The notes under the pieces are model-generated. The model saw nothing but the letters and a program-made list of their open reading frames with translations. It was not told the DNA's origin and made no database searches. A stretch of 64,000 bases of DNA from Candidatus Paracaedibacteraceae bacterium (lineage in GTDB: Bacteria > Pseudomonadota > Alphaproteobacteria > Paracaedibacterales > Paracaedibacteraceae), in NCBI GenBank assembly GCA_019636055.1, contig JAHBYH010000002.1, positions 124,001-188,000 of the forward strand, in the 5' to 3' direction. Of this stretch, positions 7,461 through 16,278 are shown in pieces. The position numbers and the translations under genes were made by a program. Numbering within the stretch: the first letter of the stretch is position 1; each line of letters starts with the position of its first letter.

Positions 7461-9032
7461 ATGAGTGCCTATCTTCACTTGCAACAATGGCCAACAGATC
7501 CGGATAAATCAGGGTTGATTCAGTCGGTCAATCAAAAAATTCGGCTTGTTTGGCAGAAGAACCCGCTTTACTCTCTTAGTTTGCGTGGGCGAGGAACAAC
7601 AAATCTTGCTGTTATCCCAACCGATTCTTGGCCCGGGTCTTTGACTGAGGGGCGTCAAATTATTGATGGAAAATTCATTCTGGGAAGCGAGACTGCCTTA
7701 CTTCAGCACCTGTGGTATCCTAAACACTTGTCACAATCGGCACTGGCGGAACTTCATAGTTTTGAATGGTTAAGGAACCTAAGAGCCCACGGGGAAAACA
7801 GTGCAAGACGGACGGCACGTCAATTGATTTTGAATTGGATTGACCGCAATCAAAACTGGCAAACATTAGCATGGCGCCCTGATATTGTTGGCAATCGCCT
7901 AAGCAATTGGGTTGGTCTCTATGATTTCTTTTGTGCTAGCGCAGATGATAGCTTTAGAACCCAATTTTTTAAAAGCCTTTATCGCCAAGCCCGTCATTTA
8001 TCCCGCAGTTGGATGGATGTGCCAACATCGGCCCAAAAATTGTATGCTCTGCATGGTCTTATTCATGTGATTATCTGCCTGAATCATGAAACCCACAGAC
8101 TACCGGGGTTAATGCGCCATTTAGACAAACTGGTCAAACAGCAAATTTTTGCCGACGGGGGACACTGTAGTCGTTCTCCGATTTTACAACTAATGATTAT
8201 GCGCCTGTTGATTGACCTCAAAGCGTTATGTCGACAAGCCAATGTGATATTACCAGAATCGATTCACAAAGCCATTCAACGCATGGCCCCTCTCGTTCGC
8301 CTGTTCCGCCATACGGACGGGGGAATCGCGTGTTTTGGTCCCTATCAAAAAATCAACCCGAATCTAGTGGATATGGCATTGACTTTGTCAGATGTACGGG
8401 GACGCCCGCCCCAAAATGCCAATGAAATGGGATACGAGCGAGCCACAGCTAAGTCAGGATTGGTCTTGTTCAACAAAGTACCGACCTTACTGCGGGCACC
8501 ATGCAATAATATCGAAGAAGGGACCGGCATATTTAATTTTGAGTGGAGCTCATCCAAACGTCGCATTATTACCTATGCAGACGTTGTTTTGCAGTCGGAT
8601 CGAGGATTGTATGCTCAGGCATTAAAGTCATCGCATGGTCATTTACAAGTTAAGAATAAAACCCATATCGAAGGCGCCTTGATCGAAGGCGAATACCAAA
8701 GCCATCACCCGACTTGGAGCTTTGCCCAAGCACGAAGTTTGTATTTGAATAATAAAGATTATGATTTCCGTGGCGAAGATATCATTTCAACCCATGTGTC
8801 CGGGATGTTTGCCTTGCGTTTTGTCTTTCATCCGGACATGAAAGTAACGCATCACGGGAAAAAGATTTATATTGAAACACCCGACGATCAACGCTGGGTT
8901 TTCATGAGCAATTGCACAGATATGCATATTGAGGTTTTAGATACCAGCTATCCCGCACAAATGTTGCTTGTTATGGGGCAACTCACCCCCAATAAAACCA
9001 AGCGAATTCGCTGGGCCTTTCGGGGGGAGTAG
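7461..9032 (+). CDS. heparinase II/III family protein
   Basis: 523 residues. The N-terminal half is an all-helical domain rich in Trp and Arg (WLRNLRAHGENSARRTARQLI, SNWVGLYDF); the C-terminal part from about 310 is beta-rich with the heparinase II/III-like pattern (FRHTDGGIACFG, SSHGHLQVKNKTHIEG, HPTWSFAQARSLYL). Relatives lie next to rpe and purH in many alphaproteobacteria, as here beside rpe. No signal peptide is visible, so a cytoplasmic role is likely; substrate unknown. GGAGGAG upstream supports the start. The family assignment is firm, the activity is not. Confidence 0.85.
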   Translation: MSAYLHLQQWPTDPDKSGLIQSVNQKIRLVWQKNPLYSLSLRGRGTTNLAVIPTDSWPGSLTEGRQIIDGKFILGSETALLQHLWYPKHLSQSALAELHSFEWLRNLRAHGENSARRTARQLILNWIDRNQNWQTLAWRPDIVGNRLSNWVGLYDFFCASADDSFRTQFFKSLYRQARHLSRSWMDVPTSAQKLYALHGLIHVIICLNHETHRLPGLMRHLDKLVKQQIFADGGHCSRSPILQLMIMRLLIDLKALCRQANVILPESIHKAIQRMAPLVRLFRHTDGGIACFGPYQKINPNLVDMALTLSDVRGRPPQNANEMGYERATAKSGLVLFNKVPTLLRAPCNNIEEGTGIFNFEWSSSKRRIITYADVVLQSDRGLYAQALKSSHGHLQVKNKTHIEGALIEGEYQSHHPTWSFAQARSLYLNNKDYDFRGEDIISTHVSGMFALRFVFHPDMKVTHHGKKIYIETPDDQRWVFMSNCTDMHIEVLDTSYPAQMLLVMGQLTPNKTKRIRWAFRGE

Positions 9033-9042
9033 CTTCTACTTT

Positions 9043-9065
9043 ACCTCTCCTCTTGAGGGAGAGGT
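9043..9065. terminator. symmetric hairpin between converging genes
   Basis: ACCTCTCC (9043-9050) and GGAGAGGT (9058-9065) form a perfect 8-bp stem with a 7-nt loop in the 47-nt gap between the stops of the heparinase-like gene and the next leftward gene. There is no strong U-run on either strand. It could be a shared bidirectional terminator or a copy of a small palindromic repeat. Confidence 0.45.
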
Positions 9066-9079
9066 GAAAATATAATTAC

Positions 9080-9781
9080 CTATTCAACTTTGTCACCAAT
9101 TTCTTTACCTAAATCTTTAGCATGTTCTCCAATAACGTCAGTTGCATCTACAATCTTTGGTTTTAAGTCTTTACCAAGTTCTTCCGCCTGCTTTACAATT
9201 TTTTTCCAAGCGTCACTAGATTGATCGCCAATACGCTTTGCTTCGCCCCAAACCTTTTCTGAGCGAGAACTGCTTTTGTATTGCATAGCTGTTGGTTGGA
9301 GGTGTGTTGCCAAAGTATCAATAGCAATATGCGCCAAAGTTTTTAGTTGGTTTTTTGCAGAATCAGAATAACCAAGGTCTGCCCCTAGGTTCTCCGCTTG
9401 AAGTTTCCATTCAGCAGCCTTTGCAGCCACATCAACGATTGTTGAGCTAATAACAGTTTGTTCATTAAGCTGAGGAAGACTATTATCAGGCGTCCAAAAT
9501 TGACTCATGCCAGTGATATAGGTCAGTGTAAGCTGCGCGCTCTTTGATTCAGCAGAACCTTGTTCATTCCATGATAGAGTTAATGTGTGAGTAACCTTTG
9601 GTCCTTGCCAAACTTCAACTTTCGTGATTTTTTTCAGTCCACGACGACCTGTTTCAGTATGACCTGTACGCCATTCAACTTGTTGTTGACTGGATGTTGT
9701 GTCGTATTGAAGATTTTCTATATCAGTTGCACATACAGATGCTGTTGTTGCAATCAGGGCTAAAGTTAATTTTTTAAACAT
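9080..9781 (-). CDS. secreted protein of unknown function
   Basis: 233 residues with a clear signal peptide (MFKKLTLALIATTASVCA, cleavage near residue 18-19). The mature part starts beta-rich (VEWRTGHTETGRRGLKKITKVEVWQG, THTLTLSWNE) and ends in a long charged amphipathic helix from about 175 (KVWGEAKRIGDQ, AWKKIVKQAEELGKDL, IGEHAKDLGKEIGDKV) with a heptad-like pattern similar to apolipoprotein or YtxH-type helices. I do not recognise a family. Its own promoter with a perfect -10 box and GGAG ribosome site suggest good expression. The location should be periplasm or outside the cell. Confidence 0.7.
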   Translation of the reverse strand: MFKKLTLALIATTASVCATDIENLQYDTTSSQQQVEWRTGHTETGRRGLKKITKVEVWQGPKVTHTLTLSWNEQGSAESKSAQLTLTYITGMSQFWTPDNSLPQLNEQTVISSTIVDVAAKAAEWKLQAENLGADLGYSDSAKNQLKTLAHIAIDTLATHLQPTAMQYKSSSRSEKVWGEAKRIGDQSSDAWKKIVKQAEELGKDLKPKIVDATDVIGEHAKDLGKEIGDKVE

Positions 9782-9810
9782 TCATTATCTCCTATGTTAA
9801 ATACATCTGT

Positions 9811-9839
9811 ATTATAGGAACTAATCGATGGATTTGCCA
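9811..9839 (-). promoter_or_regulatory. promoter of the secreted protein gene
   Basis: Minus strand: perfect -10 TATAAT at 9816-9811, with TGGCAA (3 of 6) 17 nt upstream at 9839-9834. The start codon lies about 30 nt downstream of the -10 box. Confidence 0.5.
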
Positions 9840-9912
9840 TTTTTTACTGACGTAAATGAGACGTATTTTTTCCTCTAACACGATAAAACCCGAGATTCTC
9901 CATTAGAAATGT

Positions 9913-11421
9913 TCAGGCAACGTCTTTGTCTTGATTGGTCTCAATCAATTCCATGGACTGGATAGATCGGGGGGTTGCATCAACATGATCCAATTCCTCC
10001 ATCACTGTTGAGGATGAATCAATGTCTTTAAATTTACGGGCAGTGACAAGAACACGGCGTTCTAATGTTCCCAATGTTTGGTTATAACAATCAACCGATT
10101 GACTGAGGTGTTTTCCCAAACGACTAAAATGATCCCCCATATCACTGATTCGTTTATACAATTCTTTACCAAGTTCACTGATAACGCGGGTACTTTCTGT
10201 CAGGGCTTCTTGACGCCAACCATAAGAGACTGCCCGTAACAAGGCAATCAAGGTTGTTGGGGTTGCTAAAATCACTTTTTCTTTGACCCCAACCTCAATC
10301 AACGATGGATCACATTCTAACGCTGCACTAAAAAAAGTCTCGCCTGGCAAAAACAAGACAACAAATTCAGGGGTATCATTAAATTGATCCCAGTAAGCGC
10401 GTTGGCTTAAGGCACGAATGTGATTGCGCACTTGGCGTGCATGATCTTGCATCTTCTGTTGACGATCACGATCATCTTGAGCCTCTAGTGCCTCAAGGTA
10501 AGCGGACAAAGGCGCTTTTGCATCAACAATAATTTTCTTGCCCCCGGGTAGATTGATAATCATATCGGGACGCATACGGCCTGTTTCCGTAGTGGTTGAA
10601 ACTTGCTCTAAGAAATCACAGTGGGAGACCATCCCCGCCATTTCAACAACACGTTTTAACTGCATTTCCCCCCATTGACCGCGCACGGACGGTGCGCGCA
10701 ATGCCTTGACAAGATTGGATGTTTCAAGACGCAAATCTTTCTGAGCGCCGACTAGCTCTTTGACTTGTTCACGCAAAACCTCATAGGCACCGACGCGTTG
10801 CTTTTCAAGGTCTTGAATTTTCGTGTCAACTTTCAGAAGAGCTTGCTGCACAGGCGTCATCATTTCGGCAATCGCCTTTTGACGATGCCCTAAATCGGAA
10901 CGCGCTGATTCTTGGAACTTTTCCAGCGCTGTTTGAGCCAAGTGTAAAAAGGATTTGTTATTTGTCGAAAGCGCTTCGGCGGACAAGCTTTTAAATGTTT
11001 CACCCAGACGGATTTGGGCATTTTCTAGTAACTGTATCTTTTCGGCAGCTTGCTGACGTTCATAGGTCAAGGCTGATTGAAGTTCCGCCACTTGACTGCG
11101 CAAGCTTGAGCCTTGTTTTGTAGCTTCGGATAATTGCTGTTCAAGGGACGCTGCCCGCTGTGCTTTTTCTTCTGCAACAGCCCGTGCAGCCATTTCAGTT
11201 GTGAACGTTGCTTGCATTTCAAAGATTCGGTGTTCTCGGTCTTGAACATCACGACGCACATCAGACAAAATCATATCAAGGCGTTGGAGCTCGCTATCAG
11301 ATCTCTCAAGAGCATGGCGATATTGCCAACGAACTGTTGCCCATACAAAAAGTCCCGTGGCTATGGCTGATGCGCCTGCTAGAAAATATGATTTTTGTTG
11401 AAGTAGATCAATCATTGTCAC
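9913..11421 (-). CDS. rmuC: DNA recombination protein RmuC
   Basis: 502 residues. A membrane-spanning N terminus (about 12-29) is followed by a long coiled coil (about 35-200) and the RmuC nuclease-like domain (about 235-440): SVRGQWGEMQLKRVVEMAG, then RPDMIINLPGGKKIIVDAK with the PD-(D/E)xK-type Asp and Asp-Ala-Lys. The family limits DNA inversions at short inverted repeats, probably by cutting unusual DNA structures. The gene stands between a secreted protein gene and the SulP transporter, all leftward. Confidence 0.92.
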   Translation of the reverse strand: MTMIDLLQQKSYFLAGASAIATGLFVWATVRWQYRHALERSDSELQRLDMILSDVRRDVQDREHRIFEMQATFTTEMAARAVAEEKAQRAASLEQQLSEATKQGSSLRSQVAELQSALTYERQQAAEKIQLLENAQIRLGETFKSLSAEALSTNNKSFLHLAQTALEKFQESARSDLGHRQKAIAEMMTPVQQALLKVDTKIQDLEKQRVGAYEVLREQVKELVGAQKDLRLETSNLVKALRAPSVRGQWGEMQLKRVVEMAGMVSHCDFLEQVSTTTETGRMRPDMIINLPGGKKIIVDAKAPLSAYLEALEAQDDRDRQQKMQDHARQVRNHIRALSQRAYWDQFNDTPEFVVLFLPGETFFSAALECDPSLIEVGVKEKVILATPTTLIALLRAVSYGWRQEALTESTRVISELGKELYKRISDMGDHFSRLGKHLSQSVDCYNQTLGTLERRVLVTARKFKDIDSSSTVMEELDHVDATPRSIQSMELIETNQDKDVA

Positions 11422-11502
11422 AAACCCTTCCTTTTTTTTCCATCATAGGTCAATTATTAGGCTTGTCACAAGCTGAATATAAAACTCACTGACATTATAC
11501 TT

Positions 11503-12753
11503 TTAGATTGATGAAGTCTGCTTACACCGTGATCGCAAGAATTGAATAACACCATGTAAAACCAGCCCAAGGACAACACCACTCAACAAATCTTTACACA
11601 AGGTTGTAATAACAGTTCCCATAAACGGGATAAAAATTGCCCACCCTTGCTGATAATGGTCCATGAACTCACGGGGGGATCCAAGACGAAGGCCCACAAC
11701 AATTAAAATAGCTGCAAGGGCTGTTAACGCCGTATAGTCCATAACATCAGGGAACAAGACAACAACTAACAGCAACAAAACCCCATGAATGAAATTCGAT
11801 AAACTGGACGTAGCGCCATAATCAATATTAGCGCGCGTTCGAACAATTTCCGAAATCATCGGCATACCACCAATGAGGCTACTGACAAGGTTTGCAACCC
11901 CCAGAGATTTTAGATCTTTGTTTAAGTCCGAGGCTGGTTCATCTGATTTGATGGAATTCACGGCACAAACGGTCAATAACGATTCTGTTGCGCCAACTAA
12001 GGTAAAAACGATAATATGCTTTAGGCTTGCCAACGATAAAACATCCGTGAAATCAGGAAAAGTGATCGCGGATACCACATGAGTTGGCAGATCAATATAA
12101 TCAGCTTGTGTTATCATATAAATTTTCCCGGCAAACGCGTAGACAAAATCTTTGTTGAGGTTAAAAACATACGTTATGGTAATGATACTAACTAAGATTA
12201 ATAGTGTTGCCGGCACATAGCGAGATATGGCCAAGTTCTTCCATGTTAAGTTCAGAAAAAGGGCCATGCAACCAATGGCAAAAATCAGGGGGTTAAGCTG
12301 TGTAAAAGCGTTCGGGAGATTCACAATCAGCTCGGGCAAATTTCCTTTGATATGATGCACACCCATCAAAACATAAGCCTGTTTAATGACGATAATCAAA
12401 CCAACCGCTGTCAAAAGGCCGTGAATAACTGAACTTGGAATTTTTTCGGCAATGCTGGCTTGACGAAATAGCGCAATCGCAATTTGAAGAAAAGCAGCAA
12501 TAACGCCCACAGCCAACGTTTTTTCATACCCTAATTCTGTAACCGCCGCTAAAACAACAACAATCATACCAGCTGCAGGCCCCTTAATCGTATAAGGAGA
12601 GCTGCCTAAGAACGAGGCGATTAAACCACCAACAATGGCAGTTATAATTCCGGCAATTGGTGGAAAATGGCTTGCAACAGCTATTCCTAAACACAAAGGC
12701 AAAGCCAATAAAGAAACACTGAATCCAGAAATCAGATTTTTACGTAAGTCCAT
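11503..12753 (-). CDS. SulP family inorganic anion transporter (no STAS domain)
   Basis: 416 residues with about 11-12 membrane segments. N-terminal DLRKNLISGFSVSLLALPLCLGIA and PYTIKGPAAGMIVVV fit the SulP family, and VGATESLLTVCAVN is the conserved segment before the gate. The protein stops after the membrane domain: the C-terminal STAS domain of about 100 residues found in most SulP proteins is missing. Some STAS-less relatives are proposed bicarbonate importers; sulfate or another anion is equally possible. No carbonic anhydrase gene is adjacent. Confidence 0.85.
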   Translation of the reverse strand: MDLRKNLISGFSVSLLALPLCLGIAVASHFPPIAGIITAIVGGLIASFLGSSPYTIKGPAAGMIVVVLAAVTELGYEKTLAVGVIAAFLQIAIALFRQASIAEKIPSSVIHGLLTAVGLIIVIKQAYVLMGVHHIKGNLPELIVNLPNAFTQLNPLIFAIGCMALFLNLTWKNLAISRYVPATLLILVSIITITYVFNLNKDFVYAFAGKIYMITQADYIDLPTHVVSAITFPDFTDVLSLASLKHIIVFTLVGATESLLTVCAVNSIKSDEPASDLNKDLKSLGVANLVSSLIGGMPMISEIVRTRANIDYGATSSLSNFIHGVLLLLVVVLFPDVMDYTALTALAAILIVVGLRLGSPREFMDHYQQGWAIFIPFMGTVITTLCKDLLSGVVLGLVLHGVIQFLRSRCKQTSSI

Positions 12754-12805
12754 TGTTCTTCTTAGTCTTAAAGGGTTGTGAATTTATACCAGTACCATAA
12801 AAAGA

Positions 12806-12841
12806 AAGCTGATAGCTATATTTTTTTCAGCCCGTCAGCTT
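12806..12841 (-). terminator. possible terminator after the MsbA-like gene
   Basis: On the minus strand AAGCTGA (12812-12806 side) pairs with TCAGCTT (12835-12841 side) across a 22-nt loop that can itself fold; CTTTTT follows. It lies 37 nt beyond the stop of the exporter gene. The long loop makes it a weak candidate. Confidence 0.35.
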
Positions 12842-12877
12842 GAATCTAGACATGCTCTTGATTACTGAGGAATGGGA

Positions 12878-14713
12878 TTAAGCCCACAAAGCTTTTCTAG
12901 CTTTAGAATTATCCGGAACGTTTAATGAATCCGTAAATTGGAGCATAGCCAATTTTCTGTATAATCCGTCATTCGCAATTAATTCAGCATGCGTACCAAT
13001 CGCTTCTATTTTCCCGGCATTGAGGACAATAATTTTATCAGATTTTAAGACCGTTGATAAGCGATGAGCAACAACCAGAGTGGTTTTTTTCATCATTAGA
13101 TTCTTTAGGCTTTCTTGAATAAATGATTCACTCTGAGCATCAAGGGAACTTGTCGCCTCATCTAGTAACAGAATCGGCGCATCCCTCAAGAAAACACGGG
13201 CTAAGGCCAATCTTTGTTTTTGCCCTCCTGATAAGCGCATACCTTTAGCACCCAGTTGCGTGTGAATTCCTTGTGGCAACCCTTGGATGACGTCCATTAA
13301 ATAAGCGGCCTCTATCGCATTCCAAACTTCTGTTTCCGAGGCGTCTGGTTTTGCATACATAATATTTTCATATAACGTTCCGGAAAAAATCATTGGATCT
13401 TGGGGCACAATACCAAAACGAGAACGAAGCTCAGATATATCTACATCTTTGGTATCCACACCATCAACATAAATAGATCCGGCGGTAGCATCGTAAAATC
13501 TTAGTAATAATGATAAAACTGTACTTTTCCCAGCTCCCGACGGGCCAACTAAAGCAACTTTTTCACCCGGCGCTATGGACAATGTCACATTCTTTAGGAC
13601 GTCTTTACCCGGATTGGTGGGATATGAAAAACACACATTATGAAGAGCAATCGTCCCTCTTGATTGACTTGGAAGCACTCTCTTTCTTTGAGATTGTATT
13701 CTTGGTGATGTCTCAAGAATTTCAACAAGACGCTCAGCTGCCCCTGACGCCCGCTGAATATCAGCATAAATTTCACTAAACGAAGCAATTGATCCCGCAG
13801 CCGTCAAGGCATAGAATAGAAATGATGTTAGCTGCCCTGCGGACAGAGTCCCGTTTAAAACGTCTTGCCCTCCAATCCACAGCAACCCACTAATGCCAAT
13901 AAAAACAAAAGTCATCACGAGAAAAACCAACCAAGATCGATTGAGCAAATACTGATTCGATTTCAAAAAAGCCTGATTTGACGCAGTTTTAAACAAAGAA
14001 ACGTCATAGTCTTCACGCTGAAAAGCATGGCATGTTCGAATACTGCTCAACGATTCTTCTAGATATCCTGACAAATTAGCAACAGCATCTTGCGTTGTTT
14101 TGGCATTGGCCTTTACCCGTTTACCAAAGGCAAGTAACGGGGTAATGACCATAGGAATAATCAAAAGTGACAATGCTGATAACTTAAGCGACATCGTCAG
14201 CATCATCGCAACACCACCAACAAATAAAAGCAAGTTCCGGATGGCCAGTGCTGCAGAATTCCCGATTAAGATTTGAATGAGCGTTGTATCAGTACTCAGT
14301 CTTGAAATAATTTCACCCGGACGTATCGCCTCAAAATAGCCAACATCAAGAGTCAGAAGATGGTTATAAACTCGCTCCCGAACATCAGACATGACTTTTT
14401 CGCCAAGCCAAGACACATAATAAGTTCGACCAAAACTTGACAGAGCCATAATAATCACGCTCATGAGCATAAAAAGAATTGCTTGGTCTAAAGCGTAGGA
14501 GTTTTCTTGGGAAAAAGCTTGGTCAACAAGACCTTTCAATCCTAAACCAAGCCCCAGAACAGAAATAGACGCTAGAACCAACGAAATTGTGCCTAAAAAT
14601 AGCTGACGTTTATACCGAAGTAAGAATGGCAAAAAATGGCTTAAAATTGCCATATTATTACTACTGGGACGTTGGGATTTCGTCGTATACTCAACTGAAC
14701 TTTTCTCACGCAT
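12878..14713 (-). CDS. ABC exporter, MsbA-related permease/ATPase fusion
   Basis: Half-transporter of 611 residues. Residues 22-330 hold six membrane segments with the ABC exporter coupling pattern; the nucleotide-binding domain has Walker A GPSGAGKST (390-398), Q-loop VPQDP, signature LSGGQ (494-498), Walker B LLLDE (D518, E519) and H-loop VAHRLST. The likely role is outward movement of a lipid or lipophilic compound as a homodimer. MsbA itself (lipid A-core flipping) is possible but not proven. The start codon overlaps the cyaY stop by 8 nt; an internal Met at residue 21 is the alternative start. Confidence 0.85.
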   Translation of the reverse strand: MREKSSVEYTTKSQRPSSNNMAILSHFLPFLLRYKRQLFLGTISLVLASISVLGLGLGLKGLVDQAFSQENSYALDQAILFMLMSVIIMALSSFGRTYYVSWLGEKVMSDVRERVYNHLLTLDVGYFEAIRPGEIISRLSTDTTLIQILIGNSAALAIRNLLLFVGGVAMMLTMSLKLSALSLLIIPMVITPLLAFGKRVKANAKTTQDAVANLSGYLEESLSSIRTCHAFQREDYDVSLFKTASNQAFLKSNQYLLNRSWLVFLVMTFVFIGISGLLWIGGQDVLNGTLSAGQLTSFLFYALTAAGSIASFSEIYADIQRASGAAERLVEILETSPRIQSQRKRVLPSQSRGTIALHNVCFSYPTNPGKDVLKNVTLSIAPGEKVALVGPSGAGKSTVLSLLLRFYDATAGSIYVDGVDTKDVDISELRSRFGIVPQDPMIFSGTLYENIMYAKPDASETEVWNAIEAAYLMDVIQGLPQGIHTQLGAKGMRLSGGQKQRLALARVFLRDAPILLLDEATSSLDAQSESFIQESLKNLMMKKTTLVVAHRLSTVLKSDKIIVLNAGKIEAIGTHAELIANDGLYRKLAMLQFTDSLNVPDNSKARKALWA

Positions 14714-15026
14714 GGGGAATGTGGATTTCCTGACTCGTAATCATACCTAACTCTGTTGACAGTACATCAAATAAACGGCGCTGGCTACGGGTACATTGCC
14801 ACACCCCATTATCTTGTAGAGAGAAATGATGAGCGCCCGATACCGCTGATGAATACCAGATTTGGTGGGTTACCCCATGATAATTCAACAAAAAATGGCG
14901 ATTCTGATTATCAATGATGAGCAAATCTTCATCATTGGGCTCAATTTCCAGACTTATAATGTTCTGTTCAATATAATCAGATAAATATCGCAGTGTTTGG
15001 CGGGCGAATTGGCGATGATTTTGCAT
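14706..15026 (-). CDS. cyaY: frataxin / iron donor protein CyaY
   Basis: 106 residues from ATG 15026, the usual CyaY length. The frataxin fold shows as an N-terminal helix with Leu and acidic residues (YLSDYIEQNIISLEIEPNDEDLLII) and the signature strands HQIWYSSAVSGAHHF followed by a Trp (VWQC). Frataxins bind iron and modulate cysteine desulfurase activity in Fe-S cluster assembly. The open frame reaches back to 15056, inside the tRNA gene, so the later ATG is preferred. It follows tRNA-Ala by 18 nt with no obvious ribosome site and is probably transcribed with it. Confidence 0.85.
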   Translation of the reverse strand: MQNHRQFARQTLRYLSDYIEQNIISLEIEPNDEDLLIIDNQNRHFLLNYHGVTHQIWYSSAVSGAHHFSLQDNGVWQCTRSQRRLFDVLSTELGMITSQEIHIPHA

Positions 15027-15044
15027 GGAATATCTTTGATTAAG

Positions 15045-15120
<76 letters not shown>

Positions 15121-15279
15121 ACAATCAGGTTACTTCCTCAAGCTAACGAATCTCGATTCAGATTGCAAGGGAAAAAATAATTTGTTTGATCTTGGAAATT
15201 ACGATAATTTTTATATGAATAAGGTATTGTTTTTTATATTTTAGAACGAGAAATTATCAAGACAAAAACAAAAGTTGGT

Positions 15280-16278
15280 ATGTCGATGTTAAGACTATTT
15301 TTAATATATTGTATAAGCTTAAGTTCTGTAAGTTATGGCGGAATATTTACTGAGTTGCATGATTTAAGTGAGGCAACAAAGAATGGCCAAAAATATGCCG
15401 ACATATTGTATCCCGGAACCCTTTATGCAGATTCAGCCGACGGCAAACAGTGTTTAGATTACGCATCCGCTTTTCCCTACTCCTTTGATAGGACAACACA
15501 AACACATATCATATTGGGGTGCGGGCATTTCTTGATGACTGTCATGAAACGTGACCCTCATTGCAAAATTTATTTCAGATCGAATACAGGAACAATACAT
15601 CTTGTAAACAAGACATTCAATCAATGGACCGACAGCGAATTACAATCAGACAGGACCATTTCAACTGATTTGGCACTCTACCAATTAGAGTCATCTACCC
15701 CATGTTGCCCTTCTGTTTGTTTTCCGGAATCACCTCCTGGTGAATCCATTACCTTAACAACCTTATCTTGCGGATGGGCTCTTGATTTAGCAGGGAAACA
15801 ATTAATCGATACAGATCAAAACCCTGTTGCATGGTCCGGAGATTTTAGCCTTACCAAGGGTGGTGTACTATCGGCTTATTTCAAGCCTGACACACTCTTA
15901 AAACTCTCCACAACCAATTATGAACAATGGTTTTACGGTTCAATTTCACATCCTGTCCCACAAACATTTTTACATGATAGCGGAGGAATATGGTTTAGGG
16001 AAAATGAAGGAATGTATGAACTATGGGGACTAACATCCCACGCGAGTATTGTCCCCTATTCTATGAGAAAACAAATCGTCGGACGTGCAACCAGAGTATT
16101 GTCATGTTGGTTCTTAAACACACCGTATTCATTGACCGTTTATCCTATACAAAATGAGGGAAGAAAATGCGACTATGGAAATTTCCTGACGTATCTTCAT
16201 CCCCACAAGACTTGGATCCAACGATGCTTTGAATATATTGCGGCACCCCCAGGTATTACTGCGTGGAGTTCTTCTTAG
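15280..16278 (+). CDS. secreted trypsin-like (S1-type) serine protease candidate
   Basis: 332 residues with a signal peptide (residues 1-19, cleavage near SYG-G). Three motifs in chymotrypsin order stand out: IILGCGHFL with His83, TDLALYQL with Asp130, and LHDSGGIWF with Ser234, matching the AAHC, DIAL and GDSGGP boxes of peptidase family S1, including spacing. There are many cysteines, which could form disulfides after export. The similarity is visible only at the motifs, so this is a divergent member. Its 3' end overlaps the polyproline protein gene on the other strand by 23 nt. The upstream 150 nt are AT-rich without a clear ribosome site. Function is inferred from motifs alone. Confidence 0.6.
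   Translation: MSMLRLFLIYCISLSSVSYGGIFTELHDLSEATKNGQKYADILYPGTLYADSADGKQCLDYASAFPYSFDRTTQTHIILGCGHFLMTVMKRDPHCKIYFRSNTGTIHLVNKTFNQWTDSELQSDRTISTDLALYQLESSTPCCPSVCFPESPPGESITLTTLSCGWALDLAGKQLIDTDQNPVAWSGDFSLTKGGVLSAYFKPDTLLKLSTTNYEQWFYGSISHPVPQTFLHDSGGIWFRENEGMYELWGLTSHASIVPYSMRKQIVGRATRVLSCWFLNTPYSLTVYPIQNEGRKCDYGNFLTYLHPHKTWIQRCFEYIAAPPGITAWSSS

Noticed and set aside
9043-9065. Member of a dispersed repeat family
   Set aside because: Other hairpins with similar loops (24350, 32292, 62007) differ in stem sequence; they are better explained as independent terminators.
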